From Amycolatopsis deserti (GTDB taxonomy: Bacteria; Actinomycetota; Actinomycetes; Mycobacteriales; Pseudonocardiaceae): a stretch of 64,000 nt of DNA. Where the stretch lies: assembly GCF_014653945.1 (NCBI RefSeq), contig NZ_BNAU01000001.1:248001-312000 (forward strand), in the 5' to 3' direction. A program made the position numbers and the translations under genes. How positions within the stretch are numbered: position 1 is the first letter of the stretch; each line of letters begins with the position of its first letter. Below the pieces are notes generated by a model. The model had not been told where the DNA came from, did no database searches, and saw only the letters and a list, made by a program, of their open reading frames with translations. Positions 18,581 through 26,976 of this stretch are shown piece by piece.

Positions 18581-19564
18581 GTGAGACTTCGCGACACCGC
18601 ACTGGCCGCCTTCGCGCCCGTGGTCTGGGGCTCGACCTACGTGATCACCACCGAACTGCTGCCGCCCGCCCACCCGATGTTCGCGGGCCTGCTCCGGGCC
18701 CTGCCGGCGGGCCTGATCGCCCTCGCCGTGACGCGGACTCTCCCGCGCGGGGCCTGGTGGTGGAAGGCCGCCACGCTCGGCGTGCTCAACATCGGCCTGT
18801 TCTTCCCGTTCCTGTTCGTCGCCGCCGAGCGGTTGCCCGGCGGCGTGGCGGCGACCCTGGGCGCCACCCAGCCGCTGATCGTGGCCGTGCTCGCGGTGGC
18901 GGTCCTGAAGGAAAGCCCGTCGGTGTGGCGGTTCGCGTGGGGCGTGACCGGTGTCGCCGGCGTGGGCCTGGTCGTGCTCGGCCCCGCCGCCGGATTCGAC
19001 GCGGCCGGCATCCTGGCCGGGCTGGGCGGCGCCGCGACCATGGCGCTGGGCGTCACGCTCACCAAGCGGTGGGGCCGTCCCGACGGCGTCGGCCCGGCCA
19101 CGTTCGCCGGCTGGCAGCTCACCGCGGGCGGGTTGTTCCTGGTGCCGGTCACGTTCGTGGCCGAGGGCGCCCCGCCCGCGGTCGACGTCCCGGCGGTGCT
19201 CGGCTACCTGTGGCTCGGGCTGGTCGGCGGGTTGCTGGCGTACGTGGTGTGGTTCCGCGGGATCGCGAAGCTGCCGGTCACCTCGGTCGCCGTGCTCGGC
19301 CTGCTGTCGCCGATGGTCGCCGCGCTGCTCGGGGTCGTGGTGCTCGGGCAGACGCTCGGACCGGTCCAGCTGACCGGGGTCGCCCTGGCCCTGGCCGCGA
19401 TCGTGGCCGGGCAGCGGTCCGGGCCGGCTGTGCGCCAGCGCGCCCTGGACGGAGCCGGCGTCCCGGTGGCCGACGGCACAGCTGAGAAATTCGTTCGTCC
19501 CACCAACGACTGTGTTATCGTTGGGTCGGCAAACGTTAGAGCACCGAACGAACGCGGGAGCTGA
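18581..19564 (+). CDS. EamA/DMT-superfamily exporter
   Basis: 327 residues with ten hydrophobic segments arranged as two EamA repeats: the first around [19 protein letters not shown], the second around [32 protein letters not shown] and [14 protein letters not shown] are typical of EamA drug/metabolite transporters. It likely exports an amino acid or a toxic metabolite across the cytoplasmic membrane. The last ~45 residues (from about [10 protein letters not shown]) lie beyond the domain, and their codons run through the inverted repeats upstream of the epoxide hydrolase, so the end may be a recent extension. GTG start; divergent from the LysR gene. Confidence 0.8.
   Translation: MRLRDTALAAFAPVVWGSTYVITTELLPPAHPMFAGLLRALPAGLIALAVTRTLPRGAWWWKAATLGVLNIGLFFPFLFVAAERLPGGVAATLGATQPLIVAVLAVAVLKESPSVWRFAWGVTGVAGVGLVVLGPAAGFDAAGILAGLGGAATMALGVTLTKRWGRPDGVGPATFAGWQLTAGGLFLVPVTFVAEGAPPAVDVPAVLGYLWLGLVGGLLAYVVWFRGIAKLPVTSVAVLGLLSPMVAALLGVVVLGQTLGPVQLTGVALALAAIVAGQRSGPAVRQRALDGAGVPVADGTAEKFVRPTNDCVIVGSANVRAPNERGS
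19490..19552. promoter_or_regulatory. inverted repeats upstream of epoxide hydrolase
   Basis: Two nested inverted repeats lie 17-80 bases before the epoxide hydrolase start. CCAACGA (19503-19509) and TCGTTGG (19518-19524) form a perfect 7-bp pair with an 8-base spacer; TTCGTTCG (19490-19497) and CGAACGAA (19545-19552) form a perfect 8-bp outer pair. The first looks like a TetR-type operator. They are inside the 3' end of the EamA gene. No regulator gene is adjacent, so the binding protein is unknown. Confidence 0.4.
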
Positions 19565-19568
19565 CCCC

Positions 19569-20657
19569 ATGATCGAACCGTTACGCATCGACATCCCCCA
19601 GGCCGACCTCGACGACCTGGCCGGCCGGCTCGCCCGCACCCGCTGGCCCAACGAGGTCGCCGGCGCCGGCTGGGACTACGGCTTCCCGCTGGCGCGGCTG
19701 AAGGAGCTGGCCGAGCACTGGCGCACCGGGTACGACTGGCGCAAGCACGAGGCCCAGCTCAACGAGCTGCCGCACTACACCACCGAGATCGACGGCCAGA
19801 ACATCCACTTCGTGCACGTCCGCTCCGCCAGACCGGACGCGCTCGCGCTGGTCCTCACCCACGGCTGGCCCGGCTCGTTCCTGGAGTTCCTGGACGTGAT
19901 CGAGCCGCTGTCGCGCGACTTCCACCTGGTCATCCCGTCCATCCCGGGCTACGGCTTCTCCGGGCCGACCCACGAGGGCGGCTGGGACGCCGTGCGGATC
20001 GCGCGGGCCTGGGCCGAGCTGATGCGCCGTCTCGGGTACACCCGCTACGGCGCGCAGGGCGGCGACTTCGGCGCCGGCATCTCGCTGGCCCTCGGCTCGG
20101 TCGCGCCCGAGCAGGTCGTCGGCGTGCACGTCAACTACCTGCCGACCCGGCCGGACCCGGACGCCGGCGTCGCACTGTCCGAATCGGACGAAGCCAGGCT
20201 GGACAAGGTCCGGCAGCTGATGGCGGACCGCCCGCCGTACCAGGCCCTGCAGGCCGCCACCCCGCAGACTATCGGCTACGCGCTGACCGATTCGCCGGTC
20301 GGGCAGCTGGTCTGGATCGCCGAGCGGTTCGCGCACTGGACCGACCCGGCCTCGCGGATCAGCGACGACCGGATGCTCACCAACATCTCGCTGTACTGGC
20401 TGACCGCGACCGCGGCGTCCTCGGCACGGCTGCACCACGACGCCCCGCGGGGGCGGCCCCTGCCGTGCCCGGTGCCGGTCGGCGTGGCCGTGCTCCCGCA
20501 CGACATCACCCAGTCGGTGCGGCCGCTGGCCGAGCGGCTGTACGACATCCGGCACTGGTCGGAGTTCGAGCGCGGCGGTCACTTCGCCGCGATGGAGGTG
20601 CCGGACCTGCTCGCCGAGGACGTCCGGACCTTCTTCCTGACCACCCCGGCTTCCTGA
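19569..20657 (+). CDS. epoxide hydrolase (EHN-domain alpha/beta hydrolase)
   Basis: 362 residues. The N-terminal EHN domain (residues ~1-105) reads [21 protein letters not shown] and ends in the lid region with [16 protein letters not shown]. The oxyanion motif HGWPGS is at 98-103, the nucleophile Asp is D166 in QGGDFGAG, and the catalytic His is in RGGHFAAME. This is the microsomal-epoxide-hydrolase-like class common in actinomycetes, which opens epoxides to diols in the cytoplasm. A GGGAG ribosome binding site sits eight bases ahead of ATG. It is followed 10 bases later by an NTF2-like gene, so the two are probably co-transcribed. Confidence 0.85.
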   Translation: MIEPLRIDIPQADLDDLAGRLARTRWPNEVAGAGWDYGFPLARLKELAEHWRTGYDWRKHEAQLNELPHYTTEIDGQNIHFVHVRSARPDALALVLTHGWPGSFLEFLDVIEPLSRDFHLVIPSIPGYGFSGPTHEGGWDAVRIARAWAELMRRLGYTRYGAQGGDFGAGISLALGSVAPEQVVGVHVNYLPTRPDPDAGVALSESDEARLDKVRQLMADRPPYQALQAATPQTIGYALTDSPVGQLVWIAERFAHWTDPASRISDDRMLTNISLYWLTATAASSARLHHDAPRGRPLPCPVPVGVAVLPHDITQSVRPLAERLYDIRHWSEFERGGHFAAMEVPDLLAEDVRTFFLTTPAS

Positions 20658-20667
20658 GGAGACCGCC

Positions 20668-21102
20668 ATGTCCAGCACCGAAACCCTGATCCGCGCACTG
20701 GCCGACCGCGACGAACTCGCCGACCTGGTCGCCCGGCACAGCTTGTGGCTCGACGAAGCCCGCTACGACGAGACCGGCCGGCTGTTCACCGAGGACGTCG
20801 TCGTCACCTCCCTGCGCGGGCAGGCGCGCGGTGTCGAAGCCCTCGTCGCACTCGCCCGCGCCGGCCACGACAAGTACCTCCGCACCCTGCACAGCAAATC
20901 CAACCTCGTCATCGAGGTCGACGGCGACACCGCCACGGTGCGGGCCCACGACATCGCCGTGTACGTCCTCGACGACAAGACCGAGGCCGTGGCGGCCGGG
21001 ATCCACCACTACCGGGCGCGCCGCACCGGGGACGGCTGGCGCTTCGACCACCTCACGATCACCCCGGTCGCCCTGACCGAAGCCCTCGGCCGGGCGCTCT
21101 GA
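20668..21102 (+). CDS. SnoaL-like/NTF2-family protein
   Basis: 144 residues with the NTF2/SnoaL pattern: helix DRDELADLVARHSLWLDEARYDE, then GRLFTEDVVVTSLRG, GVEALVALAR, and strands NLVIEVDGDTATVRAHDIAVYV and AAGIHHYRARRTGDGWRFDHLTI. Ribosome binding site GAGGAGACC precedes ATG. Limonene-1,2-epoxide hydrolase shares this fold, and its pairing with an epoxide hydrolase is suggestive, but no catalytic Asp-Arg-Asp triad can be assigned with confidence. Function therefore remains open. Confidence 0.7.
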   Translation: MSSTETLIRALADRDELADLVARHSLWLDEARYDETGRLFTEDVVVTSLRGQARGVEALVALARAGHDKYLRTLHSKSNLVIEVDGDTATVRAHDIAVYVLDDKTEAVAAGIHHYRARRTGDGWRFDHLTITPVALTEALGRAL

Positions 21103-21109
21103 CCGGCGC

Positions 21110-21745
21110 TCACCGGCCTTCCACGGCCATCCGGACGCCGAGCGCGACGAGCACGGTGCCGCTGATCGCGTCGAGGCCGCGGCGCACCGCGGACCGGCGG
21201 AACCACCCACCGGCCCGGCTGACCGCGGCCGCCAGCGTCAGGTACACAACGGTCTCCAGGGCCACCTGGAACACGGCGAGCAGCGCGGTCGTGGCGAACA
21301 ACGGCCGTCCGTCGGGCACGAACTGCGGGTAGAACGCGATCATGAACGCCGCGGCCTTCGGGTTCGCCAGCATGACGAGCGCGCCCTCGCCGAAGGCCGG
21401 GAGCCGGCCTCCCCTGGCCGGGGCCGCGGGCGGATCCGGCGCGTGGTGCCGGCCGCGCCAGGCCGACCGCCACGCCTTGATCCCCAGGTAGAGCAGGAAC
21501 CCGGCGCCGACGACGCGCAACACGAGGAAGGCGATCTCCGACGCGGCGACCAGCGCCGCCAGCCCGGCCGCGGCGAACAGCGCCCACAGGTACAGACCGG
21601 CCTCCAGGCCGAGCACGGTCGGCACGGCGCCGCGGAACCCGCGCACCGCGGCCCGGCGCAGGATCAGGGCCATCGCGGGCCCGGGGGAGGCCGAGATCAG
21701 GACCACGGCCAGGAGGAACGCGGGCAGCGACGCGAGGAGGTCCAT
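21110..21745 (-). CDS. LysE/RhtB-family amino-acid exporter
   Basis: About 211 residues with six hydrophobic segments. The N-terminal LLASLPAFLLAVVLISASPGPAMALILR contains the SPGP motif that defines LysE-type exporters; LYLGIKAWRSA and MLANPKAAAFMIAFYPQFV are the other conserved stretches. It likely exports an amino acid or small charged metabolite. Two further ATG codons at 21754 and 21757 are alternative starts. It lies downstream of the MarR gene on the same strand with a 50-base gap, so it may be transcribed with it and be part of the nicotinate regulon. Confidence 0.8.
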   Translation of the reverse strand: MDLLASLPAFLLAVVLISASPGPAMALILRRAAVRGFRGAVPTVLGLEAGLYLWALFAAAGLAALVAASEIAFLVLRVVGAGFLLYLGIKAWRSAWRGRHHAPDPPAAPARGGRLPAFGEGALVMLANPKAAAFMIAFYPQFVPDGRPLFATTALLAVFQVALETVVYLTLAAAVSRAGGWFRRSAVRRGLDAISGTVLVALGVRMAVEGR

Positions 21746-21796
21746 CCCCGGCATCATGCCCGCGGCGTTCGCCGCGTTCAATCGCGTATCAGCGCG

Positions 21797-22306
21797 TCAC
21801 TCCAGTTCGTCGAGCGCCGCGACGGCTTCCCAGCGCTCGGCCAGCGTGTTGAGCAGTGCCGCGGTGCCGGCGTCGGCGCTGTCCGGGTCGGCGCCGAGCA
21901 GTGCCTTGTCCAGGCGGCGAGCCCGGCGGTTGACGTCGTCGAGGACCGCCGAGCCGTCCTCGGTGAGCGACAGGAGTTTGCGCCGTGCGTCGCGGGGTGA
22001 CTCGACGCGCCGGATGAGGCCGCGCTGTTCGAGCCTGCGGCACAGGTCCGCCATCGTCGAGGTGTCCAGGGCGACCGCGCCGGCCAGGGAACTCTGATCA
22101 CTGCCGGGGTAGGCGCGGACGGCGGAGAGGACCGCGAACTGGGGACCGGTCAGCACCGGATCGACGTGGCGGTTCCAGGCGGCGAGGTAGGCCTGGTACA
22201 TCCGGCGGGCCCCGTACCCCGGGGCGGCCAGGAGATCCGGGGGAGGCGCCGGCGTGACCGCCGGGCTTCCCCGGCCGCGCCGGCCCGCTCGCACTGGCTC
22301 ACCCAT
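21797..22306 (-). CDS. MarR-family regulator, candidate NicR-like repressor
   Basis: 169 residues with a MarR winged helix: VDPVLTGPQFAVLSAVRAYPG, SSLAGAVALDTSTMADLCRRLEQRGLI for the recognition helix, and the wing RVESPRDARRKLLSLTEDG. ATG 22306 is preferred over 22321 because GGGGAGGG lies about nine bases before it. It is divergent from the nicX operon, separated by ~150 bases with repeated TCCGGA-type sites. In Pseudomonas the nicotinate operon is controlled by the MarR protein NicR; by context this gene probably does the same job, sensing a hydroxylated pyridine. The effector is inferred. Confidence 0.75.
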   Translation of the reverse strand: MGEPVRAGRRGRGSPAVTPAPPPDLLAAPGYGARRMYQAYLAAWNRHVDPVLTGPQFAVLSAVRAYPGSDQSSLAGAVALDTSTMADLCRRLEQRGLIRRVESPRDARRKLLSLTEDGSAVLDDVNRRARRLDKALLGADPDSADAGTAALLNTLAERWEAVAALDELE

Positions 22307-22352
22307 CAAGACCCTCCCCATGACTCCAGGCTCGCGGCAACGCCCGCGATCC

Positions 22353-22436
22353 TACGTGTCCGGACGATCGCGCTCGGGCGAGGCGTCCGGCGTCCGGAAA
22401 ACCAACTCTTGCGTATCCGGATAATACGTGTTCGGA
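22353..22436. promoter_or_regulatory. candidate MarR operators between regulator and nic operon
   Basis: Three related 12-mers occur: TACGTGTCCGGA (22353-22364), TGCGTATCCGGA (22410-22421) and TACGTGTTCGGA (22425-22436). The first is close to the MarR start, the other two are near the nicX start. The middle one forms a perfect 10-bp palindrome TATCCGGATA (22414-22423). The arrangement fits a repressor binding both divergent promoters. Promoter hexamers could not be fixed with certainty. Confidence 0.5.
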
Positions 22437-22458
22437 TTAATGGCGGAGGTGGTCAACG

Positions 22459-23505
22459 ATGGACCAGAACCTGTTCAACGACATCTGCCTGCGCCAGCTG
22501 ACGTTTTCCGGGGTGCACGAGGGCGAGACCGTGGTGGTGCTGACCCGCGGCGGTGAGCGGGCCGAGTACGCCGACGCCTTCCTGTGGGCCGCCCAGCAAC
22601 TGGGCGCCGCGACCTACCACATGCGCCTGCCCTCGCCGTCCAGCGCTTCCGGGGCGTGGGCGGTGGGCGACTCCGGGCTCGGCAACATCCCCCGCGCGGT
22701 CGAGGCGCTCAAGGACGTGGACATGGTCGTCGACTGCACGTTCCTGCTGTTCAGCAAGGAGCAGTTCGCGATCCAGGAAGCAGGCACCCGGATCCTCACC
22801 GCCGTCGAGCCGCCCGAGCTGCTGGCCCGGCTCATGCCCACCAAGGAGCTGCGCGAGCGGGTGGAGATCGGCGCCGAGTTGCTGGCCAAGGCGAGCACGA
22901 TGCGGATCACCAGCCCGGCCGGCACCGACGTGACCTACCGGCTCGGCATGTACCCGACGATGTCGGAGTACGGCTACACCGACACCCCCGGCCGCTGGGA
23001 CCACTGGCCGGCGGCGTTCGTGTTCACCGGTGGCGCCGACGACGGTGTGGACGGCAAGATCGTGCTCTCGCCCGGCGACGTGCTGCTGCCGTTCAACACC
23101 TACGTGCAGACCCCGGTGGAGATCACCATCGAAGAGGGGTTCATCCGGGACATCCGCGGCGGCGCCGGATCGTCCGGTTTGGACGCCGATCTGCTGCGCT
23201 CCTACATCGAAAGCTTCCACGACCCCCGCGGCTACGGGATGAGCCACGTCGGCTGGGGCCTGGACGAGCGCGCCCACTGGCACGGCCTGACGCAGTTCCC
23301 CGGCGGGATGGGCATGGAGCTGCGCAGCTTCTACGGCAACGTGATGTTCTCCATCGGCCCCAACAACGAGCTGGGCGGCCCCAACGACACGCCGTGCCAC
23401 TTCGACATCCCGATGCGCGGCAACTCGCTCTACCTGGACGACGAGCTGATCGTCGACGCCGGTGAGCTGACCGTGCCCGAGATGCGCCCGGCGGCGAAGC
23501 GATGA
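22459..23505 (+). CDS. nicX: 2,5-dihydroxypyridine 5,6-dioxygenase
   Basis: 348 residues, the length of NicX (about 350). The N-terminal half has LTRGGERAEYADAFLWAAQQLGA and the C-terminal half the metal site: H263 in YGMSHVGWG and H314-x-D316 in PCHFDIPM. These match in order and spacing the Fe(II) ligands of Pseudomonas NicX, an aminopeptidase-like M29-fold dioxygenase that opens 2,5-dihydroxypyridine to N-formylmaleamate. The AGGTGG stretch before ATG is the ribosome binding site. It is first in the long operon and overlaps nicE by four bases. Neighbouring NicC, NicD, NicE and NicF genes make the assignment strong. Confidence 0.9.
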   Translation: MDQNLFNDICLRQLTFSGVHEGETVVVLTRGGERAEYADAFLWAAQQLGAATYHMRLPSPSSASGAWAVGDSGLGNIPRAVEALKDVDMVVDCTFLLFSKEQFAIQEAGTRILTAVEPPELLARLMPTKELRERVEIGAELLAKASTMRITSPAGTDVTYRLGMYPTMSEYGYTDTPGRWDHWPAAFVFTGGADDGVDGKIVLSPGDVLLPFNTYVQTPVEITIEEGFIRDIRGGAGSSGLDADLLRSYIESFHDPRGYGMSHVGWGLDERAHWHGLTQFPGGMGMELRSFYGNVMFSIGPNNELGGPNDTPCHFDIPMRGNSLYLDDELIVDAGELTVPEMRPAAKR

Positions 23506-24275
23506 CCGACCACCACATCGGGATGATCGTCCCCAGCTCGAACCTCACGATGGAGACCGAGCTGCCGCGGATGCTGCGGGCCAGGGAGGAGATCGAACCG
23601 GGGGACCGGTTCGTCTTCCACTCCGCTCGGGCCCGGATGCGGCACGTCGACCCGGAGCAGCTGCGGGCGATGAACGCCCAGGCGGGCCGGGCGGCGGCCG
23701 AACTCGCCGACGCCCGCCCGGACGTGGTGGCCACCGCCTGCCTGGTGGCGATCATGGCCCAGGGGCCCGGTTACCACTGCACCGCCGAGGACGACATCAC
23801 CCGGGTCCTGCGCGCCGAGGGGTGCGCGGCGCCGGTCGTGTCCAGCGCCGGGGCGCTGCTGTCCGGCATCGCCGCGCTCGGCGCGCGCAAGATCGCGCTC
23901 ATCACCCCGTACCTGAAACCGCTCACGCAGGCGGTGGCCGACTACATCGAGGACGCCGGGGTCGAGGTGGTGGACGCGCTGTCCCTCGAAGTGCCGGACA
24001 ACCTCGCCGTGGCCCGCCTGGACCCGGCCGGCCTGCGCGAGCACCACCGCAAACTCGATCTGTCCGGAGTGGACGCGCTGGTGCTGTCGGCGTGCGTGCA
24101 GATGCCGTCGCTGCCGTCGATCCAGCCCGTCGAGGACGAGATCGGGATCCCGGTGCTGTCGGCGGCGACCGCGACCGCGTACCGGATCCTGTCCGAACTC
24201 GGGCTGGAGCCGCGCGTGCCCGGGGCCGGGCGGCTGCTGGCTGGAACGGGCAGCGAGTCGAGGAGGTCGGCGTGA
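23502..24275 (+). CDS. nicE: maleate cis-trans isomerase
   Basis: 257 residues of the Asp/Glu racemase-like maleate isomerase family. GMIVPSSNLTMETELPRML at the N-terminus is a family hallmark, and the two catalytic cysteines are C80 (VATACLVAIMAQ) and C198 (LSACVQMPSL). The enzyme converts maleate to fumarate, the last step of the nicotinate pathway, which feeds the TCA cycle. The ATG overlaps the nicX stop and its own stop overlaps the nicC start, so the three are translationally coupled. Decarboxylase-type relatives of the family exist, but the context favours the isomerase. Confidence 0.9.
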   Translation: MTDHHIGMIVPSSNLTMETELPRMLRAREEIEPGDRFVFHSARARMRHVDPEQLRAMNAQAGRAAAELADARPDVVATACLVAIMAQGPGYHCTAEDDITRVLRAEGCAAPVVSSAGALLSGIAALGARKIALITPYLKPLTQAVADYIEDAGVEVVDALSLEVPDNLAVARLDPAGLREHHRKLDLSGVDALVLSACVQMPSLPSIQPVEDEIGIPVLSAATATAYRILSELGLEPRVPGAGRLLAGTGSESRRSA

Positions 24276-25543
24276 GCGCGAGCCAGTCGTTCGAAGTCGT
24301 GGTCGTCGGGGGCGGCCTGGGCGGTCTGTGCGCGGCGCTGTCGCTGCGGCAGCGGGGCCTGCGGGTCACCGTGGTCGAGGCGGCCCCGCAGCTCGGTGAG
24401 ATCGGCGCGGGCATCCAGACCGCCCCGAACGCCAGCCGGATCCTCATCGGGCTGGGCCTGCGCCCCCAGCTCGAGCGGGTGCGGACCGAACCCCAGGACC
24501 AGGTCCGCCGCCGGTGGGCCGACGGGAGCATCATCGCCCAGCTGCCGCTGGGGCAGCGGGTCACCGACACCTACGGCGCCCCGTACTGGCACTACCACCG
24601 CGCCGACCTGCACGGGGTGCTGCTGGACGCGTGCGTGGACCCGGACGGCCACGGGCCGGTGGTCCAGGTGGCGACCGGCGCGCGGGTGGTCGAGCTGGAC
24701 CGCGCCCAGCCGGAACGCCCGGCCGTGGTCACCGCCGACGGCCGCCGCTTCGCCGGCGACGTGGTGATCGGCGCGGACGGCATCCGCTCCGCCGTCCGCG
24801 ATCTCGCCGGGTTCGACGACACGCTGGTGTTCTCCGGTGAGATGGCCTACCGCGCCCTGATCCCCGGCGACCTGGTCGCCCAGGACCCGGCCACCCGGTT
24901 CCTCGTCGACCGTTACCACTCCACCATCTGGTACGGCCCGGACAAGCACCTGGTGCACTACATGATCCGCGGCGGCCAGTACCTCAACGTGGTCGCGATC
25001 GTGCCGTGCAGCGAGACGATCGAACGGGAGTGGAGCGGTCCGGCGACCGCCGCGCAGCTCGCGGCCGAGTACCAGGACTGGGACGATCGGGTCCCGACCG
25101 TGTTGTCGAAGGCCAAGGACGAGGACGTGTCGGTGTGGGCGATGTACCGGCGCCGGCGTGACCCGGTGTGGGTGGACGGGCGGGTCGCCCTGCTCGGCGA
25201 CGCCTGCCACGCGATGCTGCCCTACCAGGCCCAGGGCGCGTCCCAGGCGATGGAGGACGCGGCGGTGCTCGCCGAGGAGCTGGGGCGCGTCACCCGGGAC
25301 GGGATCGACGGCGCGCTGATCCGCTACGTCGACCGGCGCGCCAAGCACGCGGGCATGGTCCAGGACGCCTCCCTGCAGAACATGAGCTTCTACCACCTGC
25401 CCGACGGCCCCGAGCAGCGCGAGCGCGACGAGAAGCTGCGCCGGTTCGACGGCGAGTCCGATGTGTCCTACGACTGGCTGTGGAACGGCAGCCCGCTCAC
25501 CGACCCGGACACCGAGTCCATCCATTACCAGTTCGCGCGCTGA
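24272..25543 (+). CDS. nicC: 6-hydroxynicotinate 3-monooxygenase
   Basis: 423 residues; GTG start overlaps the nicE stop and follows GAGGAGG. It is a class A FAD aromatic hydroxylase: dinucleotide motif VVVGGGLGGLCAALSLRQRG, DG motif GADGIRSAVRD, and GD motif LLGDACHAMLPYQAQGASQA. Salicylate-hydroxylase-like enzymes share these, but placement between maleate isomerase and the pyridine genes indicates decarboxylative hydroxylation of 6-hydroxynicotinate to 2,5-dihydroxypyridine. The length is about 40 residues more than Pseudomonas NicC, mainly at the C-terminus. A hairpin spans its stop codon (25528-25557). Confidence 0.85.
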   Translation: MSASQSFEVVVVGGGLGGLCAALSLRQRGLRVTVVEAAPQLGEIGAGIQTAPNASRILIGLGLRPQLERVRTEPQDQVRRRWADGSIIAQLPLGQRVTDTYGAPYWHYHRADLHGVLLDACVDPDGHGPVVQVATGARVVELDRAQPERPAVVTADGRRFAGDVVIGADGIRSAVRDLAGFDDTLVFSGEMAYRALIPGDLVAQDPATRFLVDRYHSTIWYGPDKHLVHYMIRGGQYLNVVAIVPCSETIEREWSGPATAAQLAAEYQDWDDRVPTVLSKAKDEDVSVWAMYRRRRDPVWVDGRVALLGDACHAMLPYQAQGASQAMEDAAVLAEELGRVTRDGIDGALIRYVDRRAKHAGMVQDASLQNMSFYHLPDGPEQRERDEKLRRFDGESDVSYDWLWNGSPLTDPDTESIHYQFAR

Positions 25544-25557
25544 GGCGGGCGAACTGG
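25528..25557 (+). promoter_or_regulatory. hairpin across the nicC stop codon
   Basis: CCAGTTCGC (25528-25536) and GCGAACTGG (25549-25557) form a perfect 9-bp stem with a 12-base loop that contains the nicC TGA. There is no U-run, so it is unlikely to be a simple terminator. It sits at the longest gap in the operon, just before the transporter gene, and may lower downstream expression or protect processed mRNA. Confidence 0.45.
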
Positions 25558-25581
25558 CCGACAATCGCAACGGAGCGATTC

Positions 25582-26976
25582 ATGCGTACCGGAGATCAGA
25601 TCGTCCAGGACCTGCCCTGGCGCTGGAGCGTGCAGGGGAAGGTCTTCCTCATCGGTGGTCTGGGCTACATGTTCGACGCGTGGGACGTCGCGTTGAACGG
25701 GTTCCTCACACCGCTGGTCGGGGCCGAGTTCGGGTTGTCGCCGGGCCAGAAGGGGCTGGTGGCGACCGCCAACCTGATCGGCATGGCGGTGGGGGCCGTC
25801 GTGTGGGGCACCGTGGCCGACCGCATCGGCCGCAAGCGCGCGTTCAGCGTCACGCTGCTGGTGTTCGCCCTGTTCTCCGTGCTCGGGGCGCTGTCGCCGA
25901 ACGTGGAGGTCTTCCTGGCGCTGCGGTTCCTGGCCGGGGTCGGTCTGGGCGGCTGCATCCCGGTGGACTACGCGATCGTCAGCGAGTTCTCGCCACGGCG
26001 CCACCGCGGCCGGGTGCTGTCCGCGATGGACGGCTGGTGGCCGGTGGGCACCACGCTGGCCGCCGTCACCGCGACGCTGCTGGTCCCGGTATCGGGGAAC
26101 TGGCGCTGGATGCTGGTGCTGATGATCCTGCCCGCGCTGCTGCTGTTCTGGATCCGGCGCGGTGTCCCGGAATCCCCGCTGTACCTGGTCCGCAAGGGCC
26201 GGGAAGCGGAGGCGCGCGCGGTCATCGACGACCTCGTCCGCCGCACCGGAGCCCCCGCCGAGCCGTACGCGATCCCGCCGGCGGTCGTGGAGGACACCCG
26301 CGGCGGGGCGCTCACCGCCGCCTTCGACCAGCTGCGCCGGGTGTGGGCGTTCAACCCCCGGATCACCGCGGTCGCGTGGTCGTTGTTCATCAGCGTCATG
26401 CTGGTCTACTACGCCGCCCTGAGCTGGATGCCCTCGATCCTGCGCGCCCAGGGCTTCGGCGAGATCGCCGCCTTCGCCTCGACCGCGCTGATGAACGCGC
26501 TGGGCATCGTCGGTGTGGTGGTGGCCGTGCTGCTCGTGGAGAAGGTCGGCCGCAAGCGGATCGTCGCCGTCGCCGGGCCACTGGCGGCGCTGTCGCTCGT
26601 CGTGTTCTCGCTGCTGCTGGGCTCACCGGCGGGCGCCGTGATCGCGATCGGCGCGTTCGGCATGCTGGCGCTGGTGGTCATCCCGGTGATGTACGCCTAC
26701 GTGTCCGAGCTGTACCCGACCGAGCTGCGCGCCTCCGGGTTCGGCTGGGCGTCGTCGTCGAGCCGGGCCGTCACGGGCTTCGCGCCGCTGGTGTTCGGCA
26801 GTGTTCTGTGGCCGGTGCTCGGACTGCCGCTGACGTTCGCGGTGCTGGGCGGTCTGGTGGTGGCCGCGGTGGTGTTCATGATGCTCGGGGCGCCGGAGAC
26901 CCGCGGTCGCGAACTCGACCGGATCGCCGACCCCGCCCAGCCCGTGGTGCCCGCGAAAACCACGCAGGTGCCGTGA
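25582..26976 (+). CDS. MFS transporter, putative nicotinate/hydroxynicotinate uptake
   Basis: 464 residues with twelve predicted membrane segments. GYMFDAWDVALNGFLTPLVG in helix 1, the loop 2-3 motif GTVADRIGRKRAF, FLAGVGLGGCIPVDYAIVSEFSP and PESPLYLVRKGR in the central loop show the aromatic-acid/metabolite:H+ symporter-like branch of MFS. Its position inside the nicotinate operon points to uptake of nicotinate or 6-hydroxynicotinate. It starts 38 bases after nicC with a CGGAG ribosome binding site, behind a hairpin, and its stop overlaps the next start. The substrate is inferred from context. Confidence 0.8.
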   Translation: MRTGDQIVQDLPWRWSVQGKVFLIGGLGYMFDAWDVALNGFLTPLVGAEFGLSPGQKGLVATANLIGMAVGAVVWGTVADRIGRKRAFSVTLLVFALFSVLGALSPNVEVFLALRFLAGVGLGGCIPVDYAIVSEFSPRRHRGRVLSAMDGWWPVGTTLAAVTATLLVPVSGNWRWMLVLMILPALLLFWIRRGVPESPLYLVRKGREAEARAVIDDLVRRTGAPAEPYAIPPAVVEDTRGGALTAAFDQLRRVWAFNPRITAVAWSLFISVMLVYYAALSWMPSILRAQGFGEIAAFASTALMNALGIVGVVVAVLLVEKVGRKRIVAVAGPLAALSLVVFSLLLGSPAGAVIAIGAFGMLALVVIPVMYAYVSELYPTELRASGFGWASSSSRAVTGFAPLVFGSVLWPVLGLPLTFAVLGGLVVAAVVFMMLGAPETRGRELDRIADPAQPVVPAKTTQVP

